From assembly GCA_015178975.1 (NCBI GenBank), contig WHVD01000189.1, positions 82,431 through 146,430 on the forward strand: a stretch of DNA of 64,000 bases, given 5' to 3'. A program made the position numbers and the translations under genes. Positions 45,723 to 57,420 of this stretch are shown one piece after another. How positions within the stretch are numbered: position 1 is the stretch's first letter; each line of letters begins with the position of its first letter. The stretch comes from Hysterangium stoloniferum. Its lineage: Eukaryota > Basidiomycota > Agaricomycetes > Hysterangiales > Hysterangiaceae. The notes beneath the pieces were generated by a model. That model saw nothing but the letters and a program-made list of their open reading frames with translations. It searched no databases and was not told the origin of the DNA.

Positions 45723-46513
45723 TGTTAAGAACTGGAAACTGACTAATGTCGGTGGCCTTAGACGGAAAATGCGAGTGTGAAATCAGAATATACTGTTAAG
45801 AACTGGAAACTGACTAATGTCGGTGGCCGACAGGGACCGATCGGAAGGACTTGGCTTCAGCTTATGGGCTGCGCCCTCGCAAATATCCGCAGGATGTCCT
45901 TAAATTTCGGGCGGGCGAAGACTAGTCCTAGTGAGTACCTTTCGGCGTGATACCGATCGGAATCGAAGGACAAGTCGAGCGTCGGGCCAAGGGGTCGGGG
46001 CCGGAAGTGGGCGAGCGCACGCGAAGGCGGATGGGGGAAGTCTTAGTATGAGAGTGATACAGGTGTATGAGGGTATTCTGAGTCGATATTCTGATTGTCC
46101 AGTAACTACAATTACAGCGGGTTCATATACAAGTAACAGGCGTCTGGAAAATACTAATGGGGAGAAGGGCGGAACACGGTATTAACAATAAGCTTGACTA
46201 GGAACGGGAAGTTTATGATTAGTTCGGAGGCCGATGATAACCGAGAGCGGAATTACGATAAAAGGAAATGGTTCGAGGACTACAAATATAGATAGACATA
46301 TGCGAAACATAAGATTGAACGGATCAACATAATAAAGGGGACGTATCAAAGTTTGACCAGACAATACGAGTTATTTGACGTGGGTGTAAATGGAGTTTGA
46401 TCTTCGCGAAACATTCGTCAGCTTCGGGGCCGATGGTTTCCGAGGGGACGACTTGAAACGTTGACAAGTGGCGATAACCTCGGGGCCGATAGGGTTGCGA
46501 CACGGTCGTAACA
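45723..46513 (-). mobile_element. Deleted family B element: LTR stub, leader, full LTR
   Basis: Target duplication GTCAC on both sides (45,718-45,722; 46,514-46,518). Inside: first 36 bp of a family B LTR, 35 bp of leader including the priming match AATCAGAATAT (45,781-45,791), then a full 720-bp LTR (45,794-46,513). A deletion has joined the 3' LTR directly to the leader just outside gag. Confidence 0.85.
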
Positions 46514-46556
46514 GTCACCCCCTCACCTGCATGAAAAACCCATGGTATATTCTTAC

Positions 46557-47272
46557 AGGTTATGGGCCCCACCAGTTGCCTCTAATTTGCTTAACTACTG
46601 CTACTACATATATCTAAACCACATCCCTTTATTGTTGTCAACATTGCGACTCACCTTTCATCTTTGAGTGCAATGAGAGGTGGACCTGCAAAGTAGGATA
46701 TGGGGACTAATGAAGATATGTACTATGGAGTGGCAGCAGTATATGGAGTGTGGTTTATTGAGAATGGACTCACAGATTGTTGTACATCAAATGTGATGTT
46801 CTGAGCACATCCACAGGTTTTATGAAGACAACTATTTTCAACTTTGAGTTCTGTGAACTGACTTTTGTGAGTAGGCTTATTGTCCCACAAGTGGCCAAGC
46901 TGAATTATTTCATGTAATTTTGCATGGACTAAGAGTTTTGAGCAGGGCTCTGAGGTCTAGCATCTGAAATCTGGGAGGATGTGTACTAGGAGTTCTGAGC
47001 CTGAGGTACAATTTGATGCTAATGTAGCAGATGTGTGGTCTGGGAGGTTGGGAGAATATGTTCTAGGAAGCAAGGATGCTCAGAGGTTCAATTCAATGCC
47101 AAATTGTACCAGATGAATCTTGCATCTAGTGGGTGCAGTGGATGTGTTTTCAATTTTCAGATGGATTTTTGGATGGATTTTGTGTCAAGTAAGTGCATTT
47201 TTCTTTTGTGTTAAAAAGGTGTTTAATTTTTTGTTTGGGATGTATGGATCTATGATGAGTTCTCAACAACAT
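46557..47272. other. Gene-free interior of copia element E
   Basis: 716 bp with no usable frame. Low CpG content. No domain recognised. Confidence 0.45.
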
Positions 47273-48079
47273 TGTTAAGGTTGCATGCAGGGCTTAGCAG
47301 AGGATTTCCAGGGAAACCTGTGGGTATAATGGTAGGACTTGGCTTCAGCTTATAGGCTATGCCCTCGCGAGATTGTAGCATCCAATTTCAAACAGGTGGA
47401 CAGGAAACCCAGGAAGTCCAGGTGTAGTTGATAGGTTGGGGGTTGATAGGTTGAAGGACCAGTCGGGAAGCCCACAGGCTCTGATGAGGTCAAGGGGTCA
47501 GAGGTCGAGCAATAGATAGGTCAGAGCCTGTGGCTCCAATGTGGCTCCAACAAGGTAAATAGCAGTGTGTTTCAAAGAGAGGACTAGAGCAGAAAATATA
47601 CTAAGATTACTGGGGAGATCTAAGCTGATTTTCTGACTGGATTGTATGTACAACATCTGCCAGACTATATAGACTGTGGAATGTATGTTATACCAAATCC
47701 AGTAATAATGAGATCCAAACAAGTAATCATGAAATAAGATACGTAAACACCAAATTAGGTGTTAGGAATGGAACAGAATGGAGGCAGAGTCTGAAACATG
47801 ACAGGTCATTAGACCATAATGGGAATGGGACTCAGTTAGAGAGCTGTCAGGTTATCTGGGCAGAGCCTGGTGACTGGTGTGTGGAATGGGATAGACAGGC
47901 TTTGACGTGTGCAGGTCCCAGTGGGGTCTGGTGACTGATGTGTGAGACACAGAGGGTTGGGCATAGACAGGCTTGATGTCCAGGTCCCAGTGGGTTTTCC
48001 AGTTTACTGTAACTTGATATAGCAAGTCAGGTGCATGTAGGATAGGGTCCAGAGCCTGGCAGGTTTTCTGGTCCTAACA
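47273..48079. mobile_element. Solo LTR of family A (807 bp), old copy
   Basis: TGTTAAGG...CTAACA, aligned along its length with the family A LTR at 37,608. Flanks AACAT and GACAT form a target duplication with one change. Strongly CpG-depleted. Confidence 0.8.
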
Positions 48080-48241
48080 GACATGCAAAGTGGGCATGTT
48101 AGAACTCATATAGTGTTGTATGTCATTGGTTTATTTGATTATTGGCTAGGTAGTGCTTTACAGTAGCTTAGTTATTGGCTTTATTTTAGTAAGGGCTTTG
48201 TCACCCCCTCACCTACATGAAAAACCCATCATGTATTCTTA

Positions 48242-48382
48242 CACCTTCTTCCTATGAGAAGAATTGGAGCACCATAAGATGATGTGGAGGGCCATATGAA
48301 GCTGACACAAAGGTGTTCATCTATAAACTCTCTAAGAGAAACCAGTTCAGATTGTGAGAGTGAGTAAATATGAACAAGAGGA
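48242..48382 (-). pseudogene. Old gypsy element, RT N-terminal part (piece 3)
   Basis: Minus strand reads HPLVHIYSLSQSELVSLREF, IDEHLCVSFIWPSTSSYGAP, ILLIGRR. It matches the RT start of the intact sister ([20 protein letters not shown]). It lies between two insertions. Confidence 0.87.
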
Positions 48383-49782
48383 TGTTCATTGTGTGTGGTT
48401 TGGACCCATATGTACCCACATGTACTTACCGTAGCGCTATCTGCGTGTTGGCAATCTACCACTGCCGGTCATTCGAGTTTGAGTCTGAGTCTGAGTTTGG
48501 TCACTTCTGGTGACTTCTGTGTCCTTCTATCTACTATTCCAACAGGTTATGGGCCCCAGCTTCCACTAAATCTCCATCAATTTCACATAATTCCCTTATC
48601 AGTACTCCTATTCCGACACCTCCTGAATCCTTCCATCCAACATCATGTCCTCTGGTCTTACCTCCATCTTCTCTAGTGCCCCTCTCCTTGTTGAGGACAA
48701 CTACTATGAGTGGAAGAGAGCAATGAAGATGTGTTTCCTGGGTGCTGCCTTTACCTGGATCACTGATGATCCCAATGCTGTTGTCCCTACAGATAAGGTC
48801 ACAGAGGATGGACAGGCAGCCTTCTTTATCTATTCTCACATTTCTTTTCAACTCCAGTCAAAGGTGTATGATATCAGCTCTGGATTGGCATCCTGGAAGG
48901 CTGTTCATGCCTATTTTCAGAAGTCTACCATGGGTCGTAGGGTCAAAGCTGTAGAAGCCTTTATGGCAACTAAACAGGATCCTTCCAAACCTATTAGGTG
49001 TATATCCAATCGATTCAGAAGTCTCGTCAAGTGCTGGAAGGTCTTGGAGTTCCATTCAGTGATGTTTTCATTGGTGACATCATTCTTGTTGGTCTCCATC
49101 CTTCCTATCATACTGTTCACACTAGCATTCTTACTGCCAAGACTGAACCCTCACTTTCTGATATCATCGACATTCTCATTGGTTCCTCCACTTCAGTTAT
49201 TGATATCAAAACTGAGCCGATCGAGACTTCATTTTTAGCCCGGGGTGGACGAACTACCAGAGGTGATTTACATTCTTCAGGTCAGAAATCAGAATATGGA
49301 GCTATTCCCAATCATCCTTTAGAGGATGATAAAGGGTATCGTTGGTGCAATCCTGCCAATGAAGGTCACTGTCATCATTGTGGAAGACCCAATCATCATT
49401 CAGTCACCTGCATTTATGATATGCCTTCTCACATCAAGGATCACATCATGTCAGGATCATCTCATTCTCCTGATCATGCCAATTCCACCCAAGTTCATTT
49501 TTCAGGTGGTGCTTACTCTGGTCTGGTTCATTCTTCACACTCTTCCCCTAGATTATCTTGAGCCCCTTCTCCTAAGAATGATTCACATCCCTTTGTTGTG
49601 CTTCGCATTTAGTTTTTACATTTGGTGGGTGTGTGGTTTGGACCCATATGTACCAACATGTACTTACTGTAGTGCTATCTGCGTGTTGGCAATCTACCAC
49701 CACTGGTCATTCGAGTTTGAGTCTGAGTCTGAGTTTGGTCACTTCTGGTGACTTCTGTGTCCTTCTATCTACTATTCCAACA
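48383..49782 (+). mobile_element. 1,400-bp gag-only copia-like element
   Basis: Target duplication GAGGA at 48,378-48,382 and 49,783-49,787. Terminal repeats of about 160 bp (48,383-48,545; right copy about 49,620-49,782), nearly identical from TGTGTGGTTTGGACC to ATTCCAACA. GGTTATGGGCCCC, an initiator-tRNA-like primer site, follows the left repeat. Only a gag frame lies inside, so movement would need enzymes from another element. The high similarity of the repeats suggests a fairly recent insertion into an old gypsy element. Confidence 0.85.
48645..49561 (+). pseudogene. Copia-type gag with zinc knuckle, one frameshift
   Basis: Starts MSSGLTSIFSSAPLL and shows the UBN2/gag-like stretches NYYEWKRAMKMCFLGAAF and SKVYDISSGLASWKAVHAYF. 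The frame shifts near 49,000. The second half has VGLHPSYHTVHTSIL and the knuckle CHHCGRPNHHSVTC (Cx2Cx4Hx4C). Ends HSSPRLS. No protease or polymerase follows. Confidence 0.8.
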
Positions 49783-50877
49783 GAGGAGGGTCCACACTGT
49801 CTTCAAGGTCAATCTTGAGGTCATAGGTTCTATAAAGCACCAAAGTGTTGGCACACCATTTGTGTAAGGGCAACCCCTGCTACCAATAGTATTCACACTA
49901 GGCTAGCAGGAGGGAATCTGAAGAGAAACAGTCTAAGGAATTCCCCCTGTGAGATGTGACCCATAGGCACCCAGTAGTCTAAAAATAGTTAACTCTACCT
50001 AATACAGAACAGGAACCCTTCCCACAATGGAACATTAATGCTACAAGCTCCTGAAGTTAGTAACCTACTCCTCAGAGGGATGTATTAGCCAGAGTAGTTG
50101 ATATCTGCAAGGAGAGGGAAAGGCATGGGGTTGGACTGTGGACTCAGGGACTTCAATAAGAGGAAATGGTGCTCCTGGGGTCTGTGACAGAGGGTCCCCT
50201 GATAATTTGCTGAAAATGTCCACAAAGTCATGGTACTTCTCTGGGATGCTGTTGAGGAAAAGGTAGTCACAGACATAAAGGTGCTGAGCTGAGAGACATT
50301 TTTAAAGAGAACATCTGGGATCCATCCATCTTACTGGGGTGTAAACCACATCAGCATTAACTAAAGAAATGGACAGGATGTCTGTCATGGAGGGGGTGGC
50401 CAGTGAAGCCACTGCTGCCCTGGCTGAAACTGAAGAAGCTGGAGTTCAACTGTCAGGCACCCAGAAAGTGTAGATGTCCCAATACCTAGTCAATCAACAG
50501 ATTGAAGTGGGTAAGCCAGTTGTATCCAAGGATGACTGTAAAACTCAAATCCAACTGTGTCATATAAAATGTGAGCTGCTGAAGAGTTCCACATAGAAAA
50601 CAACTGCAAGGTTGCAAACTTGAGTTATGACACTATTACTGGTGCCATCAAAGAGTTGTAGGGGGATCAGATCAACCCATTGAGTTTTGAGCTTGTGAAT
50701 GGTGAGAAAATTGGTGTCCATGAAGCAATGGGTCAATCCAGAGTCCACAAAGGCTTTAAAATTTGAAGAGGTGTGTGCTGAAGTCAAGGAGATGAAAAGA
50801 GAATTGGGGTCTAAAAGAGCAGACACATTGAGCTGGAGGCCATAGTTAACAGTTTATGAGCTTGAGTTTGAATATAC
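49783..50877 (-). pseudogene. Old gypsy element, linker and protease (piece 4)
   Basis: Minus strand: a decayed YDLKIDLED stretch next to the insertion, FSANYQGTL region, then protease with SALLDPNSLFISLTSAH, AFVDSGLTHCFMD (DSG kept), and [18 protein letters not shown]. Gag is gone. The leader next to the LTR reads GTATATTC in pol direction, as in the family B element. Confidence 0.83.
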
Positions 50878-51187
50878 TGTTAAGATCTAAGCAAAATGGG
50901 AGGAGGCTCTAAGCCAGGGGGCTGATGATGGGAACTAAGTCAATCAGGTGGCTGATGATAGAGATTGTACTAGTCAGGAGGCCAGACTCTATAAGCATAG
51001 TGGAGCTTGGCTTCAACTTATGTGTTGCACCCTCACACAAACTGTTAGGGTGCTCCAGTATTTTAAACAGAGCAGATAGTATGATAGGAACAAAGATCAA
51101 CACTTAGCTCAATCAACTGGAGGGCTGAATTACTAAGGGTCATAAGGTAAGGAGTTGTGGCTTGTTGAAGATACCTTTGAGGGTATT
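50878..51187 (-). repeat. Truncated 5' LTR of the old gypsy element
   Basis: TGTTAAG start next to the piece 4 leader. Contains CTTCAACTTATGTGTTGCAC, a variant of the LTR hairpin motif found in the other families. Cut by the LTR that begins at 51,188. Confidence 0.7.
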
Positions 51188-51947
51188 TGTTACAACTGTG
51201 TCACAACTGTGTCACAACCCAATGGTCCCTAAGGATATTACTGTCAACTGACATTTCAAGTTATCGATCAATTCATCGCATCGGAAACCATCGGTCACCC
51301 AACACTGACATATGCCTTCATGGCAATCAAACCCTGTTTATGCCCCTGTCAAATTATACTCGTACTATCTAGTTATGCTTTGATACATCCCTTTTTATTA
51401 TGATGATCCATTCTACTCTATGTTTCACATATGCCCGTATATACTTGTAACCCGTGGACTATTTCCTTTTCTTGTAATTCCACTCTCGGTTAATTCATGG
51501 CCTCTGAACTTATTGTAACCTTCCGGTTCCTAGTCAAGCTTATTTGTCAATAGTACACTCCGCTCTTCCCTTAGTTAGTATTTTATAGATGCCAATAACT
51601 TGTATATGAATCCACTGTAGTTGTAGTTACTAGGCAATCAGAATATCGACTCAGAACACCCATATATGTACATCTCTATAAGCCTTGCACTAAGAACCCT
51701 GCTCTCTGCCTCTGCATGCATTCGCCCACCCTCAGCCTCCAACCCCTCAGCCTCCAACCCCTTGGCCCAAAACCCAGCTCATCCTTCGTTTCAGATCGGT
51801 AACTCACCGTGAGGAATTCGACAGGGCTAGTCCTCACCCACCCAAAATTTAAGGACACCCAACAGTAACTTGCAAGGGTGCAGCACATAAGCTGAAGCCA
51901 AGTCCTTCTGATCAGTTCCCATTGGCCTACTGACAATAGTCAGTTTC

Positions 51948-53488
51948 TGTTAGGGTACGTACATGGTGGGTCTCCGGAGAAACTCGGGAATATCCAGTAG
52001 GACTTGGCTTCAGCTTATAGGCTGTGCCCTCGCTAGATCGTGTTGTCCAATTTCAGACAGGTGGACAGGAATCCCAGGGAGTCCAGGTGGGGGTCGTGGG
52101 TCAAGGGGTCGTAGGTCGGAGGTCGTGGGTCGTGAGTCGAGATAGGTAAGAGAGATAGATGTGCCGGAGCCCGTGGGCTCAGACTAGTGTGAGTGGTGTA
52201 ATTCAAGTAGGAGTTTAGAGCGGAAAATGTATTAGATTACTGGGGGGAATCTAAGCCGATTTTCTGACTGGATTGTATGTACAATGTCTGCCAGTTTAAA
52301 TAGATTGTGGAGTGAATGTCATACCGAATCCAGTAATGATGAAATGAAATGAGCAAAACATAAAATGGGAATAGTAAACACCAAATTGGTGTTAGGAATG
52401 GGATGGAACAGAGCAGAGTCTGAATAGTGACAAATCATAAACCATAACAGGAAACAGAGTGGGAGCAGAGTCCGAATCGTGACAGGTCATTTGACTAAAA
52501 TGGGAATGGGGCTCTGTTAGAGGGATGACGGGTTTTCTGAGCGGGGTCTGGTGACTGATGCGCGGGACGAGATCGGACATAGACAGAGACGGAGTCCAGT
52601 GGGTTTTCTGGTGACTGAAACACAACATAACGAAGATGAACGTAGACAAGTCTGACATACGGAGTCCAGTGGGAATTCCAGTAAACTGATAATGGGTGCG
52701 TATAGGGTGTGGGTGTGTGTTAAGAACTGAAAACTGACTAATGTCAGTGGCTGACAAGGACCGATCGGAAGGACTTGGCTTCAGCTTATGTGCTGCGCCC
52801 TCGCAAATGTCTGTAGGGTGTCCTTAGATTTCGGATGGGCAAAGACTAATCCTAAAGAGCTCCTTTCGGCGAGATACCGATTGGAACCGAAGGACAAGTC
52901 GAGCATCGGGCCAAGGGGTCGGGGCCGGGAGTGGGTGAGCACACACAAAGGTGGATGGGGGGATTCTTAGTATGAGACTGTACAGATGTATGAGGGTATT
53001 CTGAGTCGATATTCTGATTGCCTAGTAACTACAACTACAGCGGGTTCATATACAAGTAACAGGTGTCTAGAAAATACTAATGGGGAGAAGGGCGGAAAAC
53101 GGTATTAACAATAAGCTTGACTAGGAACGGGAAGTTTATGATTAGTTCGGAGGCCGATGATAACTGAGAGCGGGATTACGATAAAAGAAAATAGTTCAAG
53201 GACTAGAAATATAGATAGACATATGTGAAACATAAGATTGAACGGATCAACATAATAAAAGGGATGTATCAAAAGTTTGACCAGACAATATGAGTTATTT
53301 TGATGTGGGCGTAAATGGAGTTTGATCTTTGCGAAAACATACGTCAGCTTCGGGGCCGATGGTTTCCGAAGTGGTGACTTGAAAACATTGTAAGTGGCGA
53401 TAACCTCAGGACCGATAGGGTTGCGACACGGTCATAACAGTGCATATAAGTTAGTGCCTGGAGTCCGGCGGGATTTCCGGTCATAACA
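51948..53488. mobile_element. Solo LTR of family A nested in family B LTR
   Basis: TGTTAGGG...CATAACA, flanked by GTTTC at 51,943-51,947 and 53,489-53,493. It is itself split by another family B LTR at 52,718-53,439. Confidence 0.88.
52718..53439. mobile_element. Solo LTR of family B (722 bp), innermost of the nest
   Basis: TGTTAAGAACTG...CATAACA. Its borders GTGTG and GTGCA agree at three of five bases, so the target copy has decayed or was shifted. Third level of nesting: B inside A inside B. Confidence 0.8.
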
Positions 53489-53541
53489 GTTTCTGTTCTT
53501 AACAGTATATTCTGATTTCACACTCACATTTTCCGTCAATC

Positions 53542-54425
53542 ATGCCTCTGAGGAAGAAGGATGCTAAGCCAAGTGGCAAAGCAGAATCTTCCACTCTCAA
53601 GTCTCCATTCCTGTATACAGCCCAAGCTACTCTGAAAACCCCGCAACCAGAAACCTCCGAAGAATCCTGCTTTGTGGAAATTACTGGCAATGCTGAAGAA
53701 GTTACTGAAGCCACCGAACCCAAAGCACCTGAAGAGGTTAACAATCAGTCAGCTCCGGGACCCAAACCTGAGGATAGTGACCAGTCCCTACCTCAGGCTA
53801 GTGGTCCTACAAAGTCCGCAAAACACAAACTGGATTTCTCTCCTAACAAAACATGGGAATTGTTCTCAGGTACCTTAGGATCCCTTGGTGATTTCCTTAA
53901 GAACAATACCAAGGAAAAAGAACCTGGGCAAACCCGAGTCAATAAACCCGAACCATTTACTGGCTCAAACCTGAAGAAACTACTGACATTTCTTATGCAA
54001 TGTTGATTAAACTTTTGGGACTGCCCGGCTGCTTTTGCAACCGATGACCAAAAGGTAAACTTTGCGCTCTCTTACCTCAAGGATTCCGCAGCAGCCTGGT
54101 TTGAACCTGCATTTTCTGGCCTCACTTCTGAAGATCCCGATTGGCTTCATGATTGGGATGCCTTTGTTGAGGAACTCAAAACAAACTTCGGCCCCTATGA
54201 CCAAACCGGAAATGCCGAGACCGTACTTTCTTATCTCAAAATGAAAGACACCCAACGCATCACCAACTACATCATCCAGTTCAACAACCTCGCTGCACAT
54301 TGTGACTGGGACAATTTGGCCCTCCATTACCAGTTTTACTCCAGCCTCCCATCTCACCTCAAAGATGAAGTTTCCAAAGGAGAGACTGGTAAACCGAAGA
54401 CTCTCCCCCTCATGCGTCTAAAGGC
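53542..54425 (+). pseudogene. Family B gag, truncated
   Basis: MPLRKKDAKPSGKAESS start, coiled Glu-rich lead, TWELFSGTLGSLGDFL, then after a stop (54,003) and a frame change the capsid part: WFEPAFSGLTSEDPDWLHD, AFVEELKTNFGPYDQTGNAE, RITNYIIQFNNLAAHCDWD. Same protein as the gag at 62,296-63,592. Cut after MRLKA by the repeat at 54,426; the knuckle is lost. Confidence 0.87.
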
Positions 54426-55640
54426 TGTGATGTATTAGCCTTATTTTAATACTATCTTCTGAAAAAGGAGTCCAGTGCTCTATCAAAATGTGCAAATACT
54501 CAATTCACTGCAAGGTAAAAATAATTTATGTATTTGATATTAATCAGTGGCAGCCTGAATAGACTTAGAACCCCTGAAGTCAAGAGTTTACTTGAATATA
54601 TGCACCCTACTTCGCAAAGAAGGTTTTGAGAGCTGCTTGTGCAAGCTTGTTCTTTTTCTGTGAAAATATGTACTTAAAATATGAATAACAATTCACTGAT
54701 TCAGAATCTAGATTCTTCGATTCTAGCTAGTTTATATATATTTTATACTATTTATCAAACAGTAAAAATATTTATAAACAGGTCAAAAGATTAGATATAG
54801 AATAAAACACTATTTGGCTAATATATGCTTTATTTACACTAACCTACAGGGTCTACTGTGATACTGACTTATCAGGATCTTAATGTAGTCTTTAAAGATC
54901 TTGCAAGGATATTCTCAGTATTTATTGATGCTCAACACTTAAGATGTTTTGTGAATATGCTTTACTGATTCACAATAAATGAGTAATGAAACAGGGATTA
55001 TTTGTAATGTAATAAACAGTCAAATTACTCAACTAGAGGTGACTGAAGTTTTAGACTACAAATAACAATGTAAAGAAAACTAATAATCAATACTGAATTA
55101 AGAGGTGACTATAGTATAAAGGATTACATAATACCAGAAGCTCAACAAGAGGTGGCAGGGAATCCTGATTGGTCAGAAGAGTGACCAGGGGGTAGGACTA
55201 TTGTCAGAAGCTCAACAAGAGGTGACAAAGGGATCCTGAGTTAACTTAGATCAGCAGCTCAACTAGAGGTGACTAAGTGTTTGTATTTATTTGTCCAACA
55301 GCCCAACTAGGGGTGGAATAACTGCTTGCTGCAGTGGCACACTGATGTGGCTGATAAAATGTAGTAAAGATGATATGATATTCAAGGCTGGAGCTGAGCT
55401 CCTTGTATACATTTTAGTCTGAGACATTTAGAAGATTCTAGAAGATTGAGATGTCATTTAGAATTTTCTAGAGCATTGTGGAAGGTTCTAACTACTAAGA
55501 CACTATAGAATGTTCTTGGCATAATAGAACATTCTGGAATCTTATAGAATATTCTACAATATTCTATCTACTATTAGTACCTATTATCTACTATTCCTTT
55601 GGAAGCCACTGGAATATTCCAGGGAATTTCCGGTTTCTGC
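54426..55640. repeat. AT-rich LTR-like repeat F, copy B
   Basis: Starts TGTGATGTATTAG inside gag. Shares with copy A (34,318-35,350) the blocks CTACAGGGTCTACTGTGA-like, AACAGGGATTATTTGTAATG and GCTTGCTGCAGTGGCACACT in the same order. It has fewer internal CTCA/TGAG units. The right edge is not sharp. Confidence 0.65.
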
Positions 55641-55749
55641 TATAGTAGCATACATGATGACATAATGCTCTCACGCTTGTGTGCGTATGACACCCTTCAC
55701 ATCTTGTGACTGTCACATGCCTTTGTGACCATCGCGTGCCTTTGTGACC

Positions 55750-56061
55750 TCCTAAAATGGATTTGAACTCAGTTATTACTTCAATTTTAGATGTGATCTG
55801 AACTTGTTGTTTAGGACACACTTTTACCAGAGTTTTTATTCTAAGTCCAGACAAATGTTTACCCCTTATAGAAACCTCAAGTTTGAACATAGGTTTAAAA
55901 ATAAAATAAAACCCTAAGTTTTGTAATGACCTTAAACTAATTGCCCACTCCTCACTTTGTCTGGACTTAGAATAAAAACTCTGGTAAAAGTGTGTTCTAA
56001 ACAACAAGTTCAGATCATGTCTAAAATTGAAGTAATAACTGAGTTCATATCCATTTTAGGA
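55750..56061. mobile_element. 312-bp foldback element (MITE-like inverted repeat)
   Basis: Arms 55,750-55,855 and 55,956-56,061, each 106 bp and reverse complementary with only a few mismatches, around a 100-nt spacer. Termini TCCTAAAATGG / CCATTTTAGGA. No coding capacity. No clear target duplication at the edges. Confidence 0.85.
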
Positions 56062-56581
56062 CTTAAAGTTTTGTAAACAGGTTTAAATAATATTTTAGTG
56101 CCGCCTTAAATGTTGTAACTCCTGATGTGTAAGAGGTTCCATTTTGGGCTAACCACAACACGTTGAGTCGCATTGACTTCTACAGCAATTAATCTACTCA
56201 TACACAGTTTGCATTCATCGTCATTTTACATGACAATGATAATAATTAACCCATTTATGAAGGACCCTACATGCTCTATGATGATCCCCAAGGACCTGAG
56301 TGTACTTTGTTATTTAGTACAGCCTCGATGTGTCAAACTCTCATCAAGGCTTGTTACTCCTTCAATTCAAAGTTGGTTTGGTAAGTGGATTCAGTGGTTT
56401 ATCTGTACACCCGCATCTGTCTCTAATTATCTTTGCAGTGTGCCAGCTCAACTATACTGCAACAGTCAAATGTTCACACCAATCCTAAACCTAGGTCTTA
56501 ACCCATATGATGTCAGGCGTACATGCAACATGAAGAAAGATAGCTCGTGCTACGAGGATCGAGGGTACATATGTATCCTGT
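56062..56581. other. Unassigned spacer before element 3
   Basis: About 520 bp. An open frame at 56,173-56,601 (starts MTSTAINLLIHSLHSSSF) has no recognised family and runs into the LTR, so I do not call it a gene. Confidence 0.4.
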
Positions 56582-57304
56582 TGTTAAGAACTAGAAACTG
56601 ACTAATGTCGGTGGCCGACGGGGACCGATCAGAAGGACTTGGCTTCAGCTTATATGCTGCGCCCTCGCAAATATCCGTAGGTTGTCCTTAAATTTCGGAC
56701 AGGCGAAGACTAAATCCTAAGAAGAACTTTTCGGCAAGACACCGATCGGAACCGAAGGAAAAGTCAGGTGTCGGGCCAAGGGGTCAGGGCCGAGAGTGGG
56801 CGAGCGCACGCGAAGGCGGAAGAGAGATTCTCCTAGTATGAGACTGCTACAGACGTATGAGGGTATTCTGAGTCGATATTCTGATTGCCTAGTAACTACA
56901 ATTACAGCGAGTTCATATACAAGTAACAGGCGTCTAGAAAGTACTAATGGGGAGGGGGGCGGAAAACGGCATTAACAATAAGCTTGACTAGGAACAGGAA
57001 GTTTATGATTAGTTCGGAGGCCGATGATAACCGAGAATGGAAATTACGATAAAAGGAAATAGTTCGAGGACTACAAATATAGTTAGACATATGTGGAACA
57101 TAAGATGAGACGGATCAACATGATGAAAGGGACATATCAAAACATAACCAGACAGAAAGGCGTAGTCGGGTTTGATTGACCGGAGAGCATACGTCAGCGT
57201 CGGGGGTCCGACGGCTTCCGAGGTGTTGTATTGTCGGAGACGTATAACGAGGGTATTCCGTCGGGGGCCGTCGGTTTGCGAAGGGTTACGACACAGTCGT
57301 AACA
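56582..57304 (-). repeat. 3' LTR of element 3 (723 bp)
   Basis: TGTTAAGAACTAG...CGTAACA. Contains the hairpin motif near 56,645 and the 11-nt priming match ATATTCTGATT at 56,876-56,886, which would place the start of the R region 418 nt from the LTR's outer pol-side end. Confidence 0.92.
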
Positions 57305-57420
57305 GTATCCCCTCATTTGGCCGAAATCCCAAGGAGGCCGAAAATCTAGATCGTGTACGTAAAACAACGTCGGTTACGGGTTGTGTGTCAGAACGTCATG
57401 TGACCGGTAAAATTTTCGCA

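Larger units (their letters stand above)
45665..48241 (+). mobile_element. Small copia-type element E, itself hit by two LTR insertions
   Basis: Terminal repeats of about 143 bp: TGTTAGAACTCATATAG...TTCTTACA at 48,099-48,241 and, split by an insertion, at 45,665-45,722 plus 46,519-46,556. GGTTATGGGCCCC follows the left repeat; it resembles the anticodon-arm part of initiator tRNA-Met used as primer site by Ty5/copia elements. The interior (46,557-47,272 and 48,080-48,098) has no frame left. Flanks can be read as TTCTTC on both sides if the right edge is two bases further. It splits the old gypsy RT. Confidence 0.68.
51188..53504 (+). repeat. Family B 5' LTR (plus oriented) split by nested LTRs
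   Basis: Begins TGTTACAACTGTG (51,188) and resumes after the insertion as GTTTCTGTTCTTAACA (53,489-53,504). A gag gene follows in the same direction. The priming match ATATTCTGATT lies at 53,507-53,517, two bases past the LTR. Confidence 0.83.

Noticed and set aside
56173-56601. Open frame before element 3 as a host gene
   Set aside because: No domain, no splice or start support, and it runs into the LTR.
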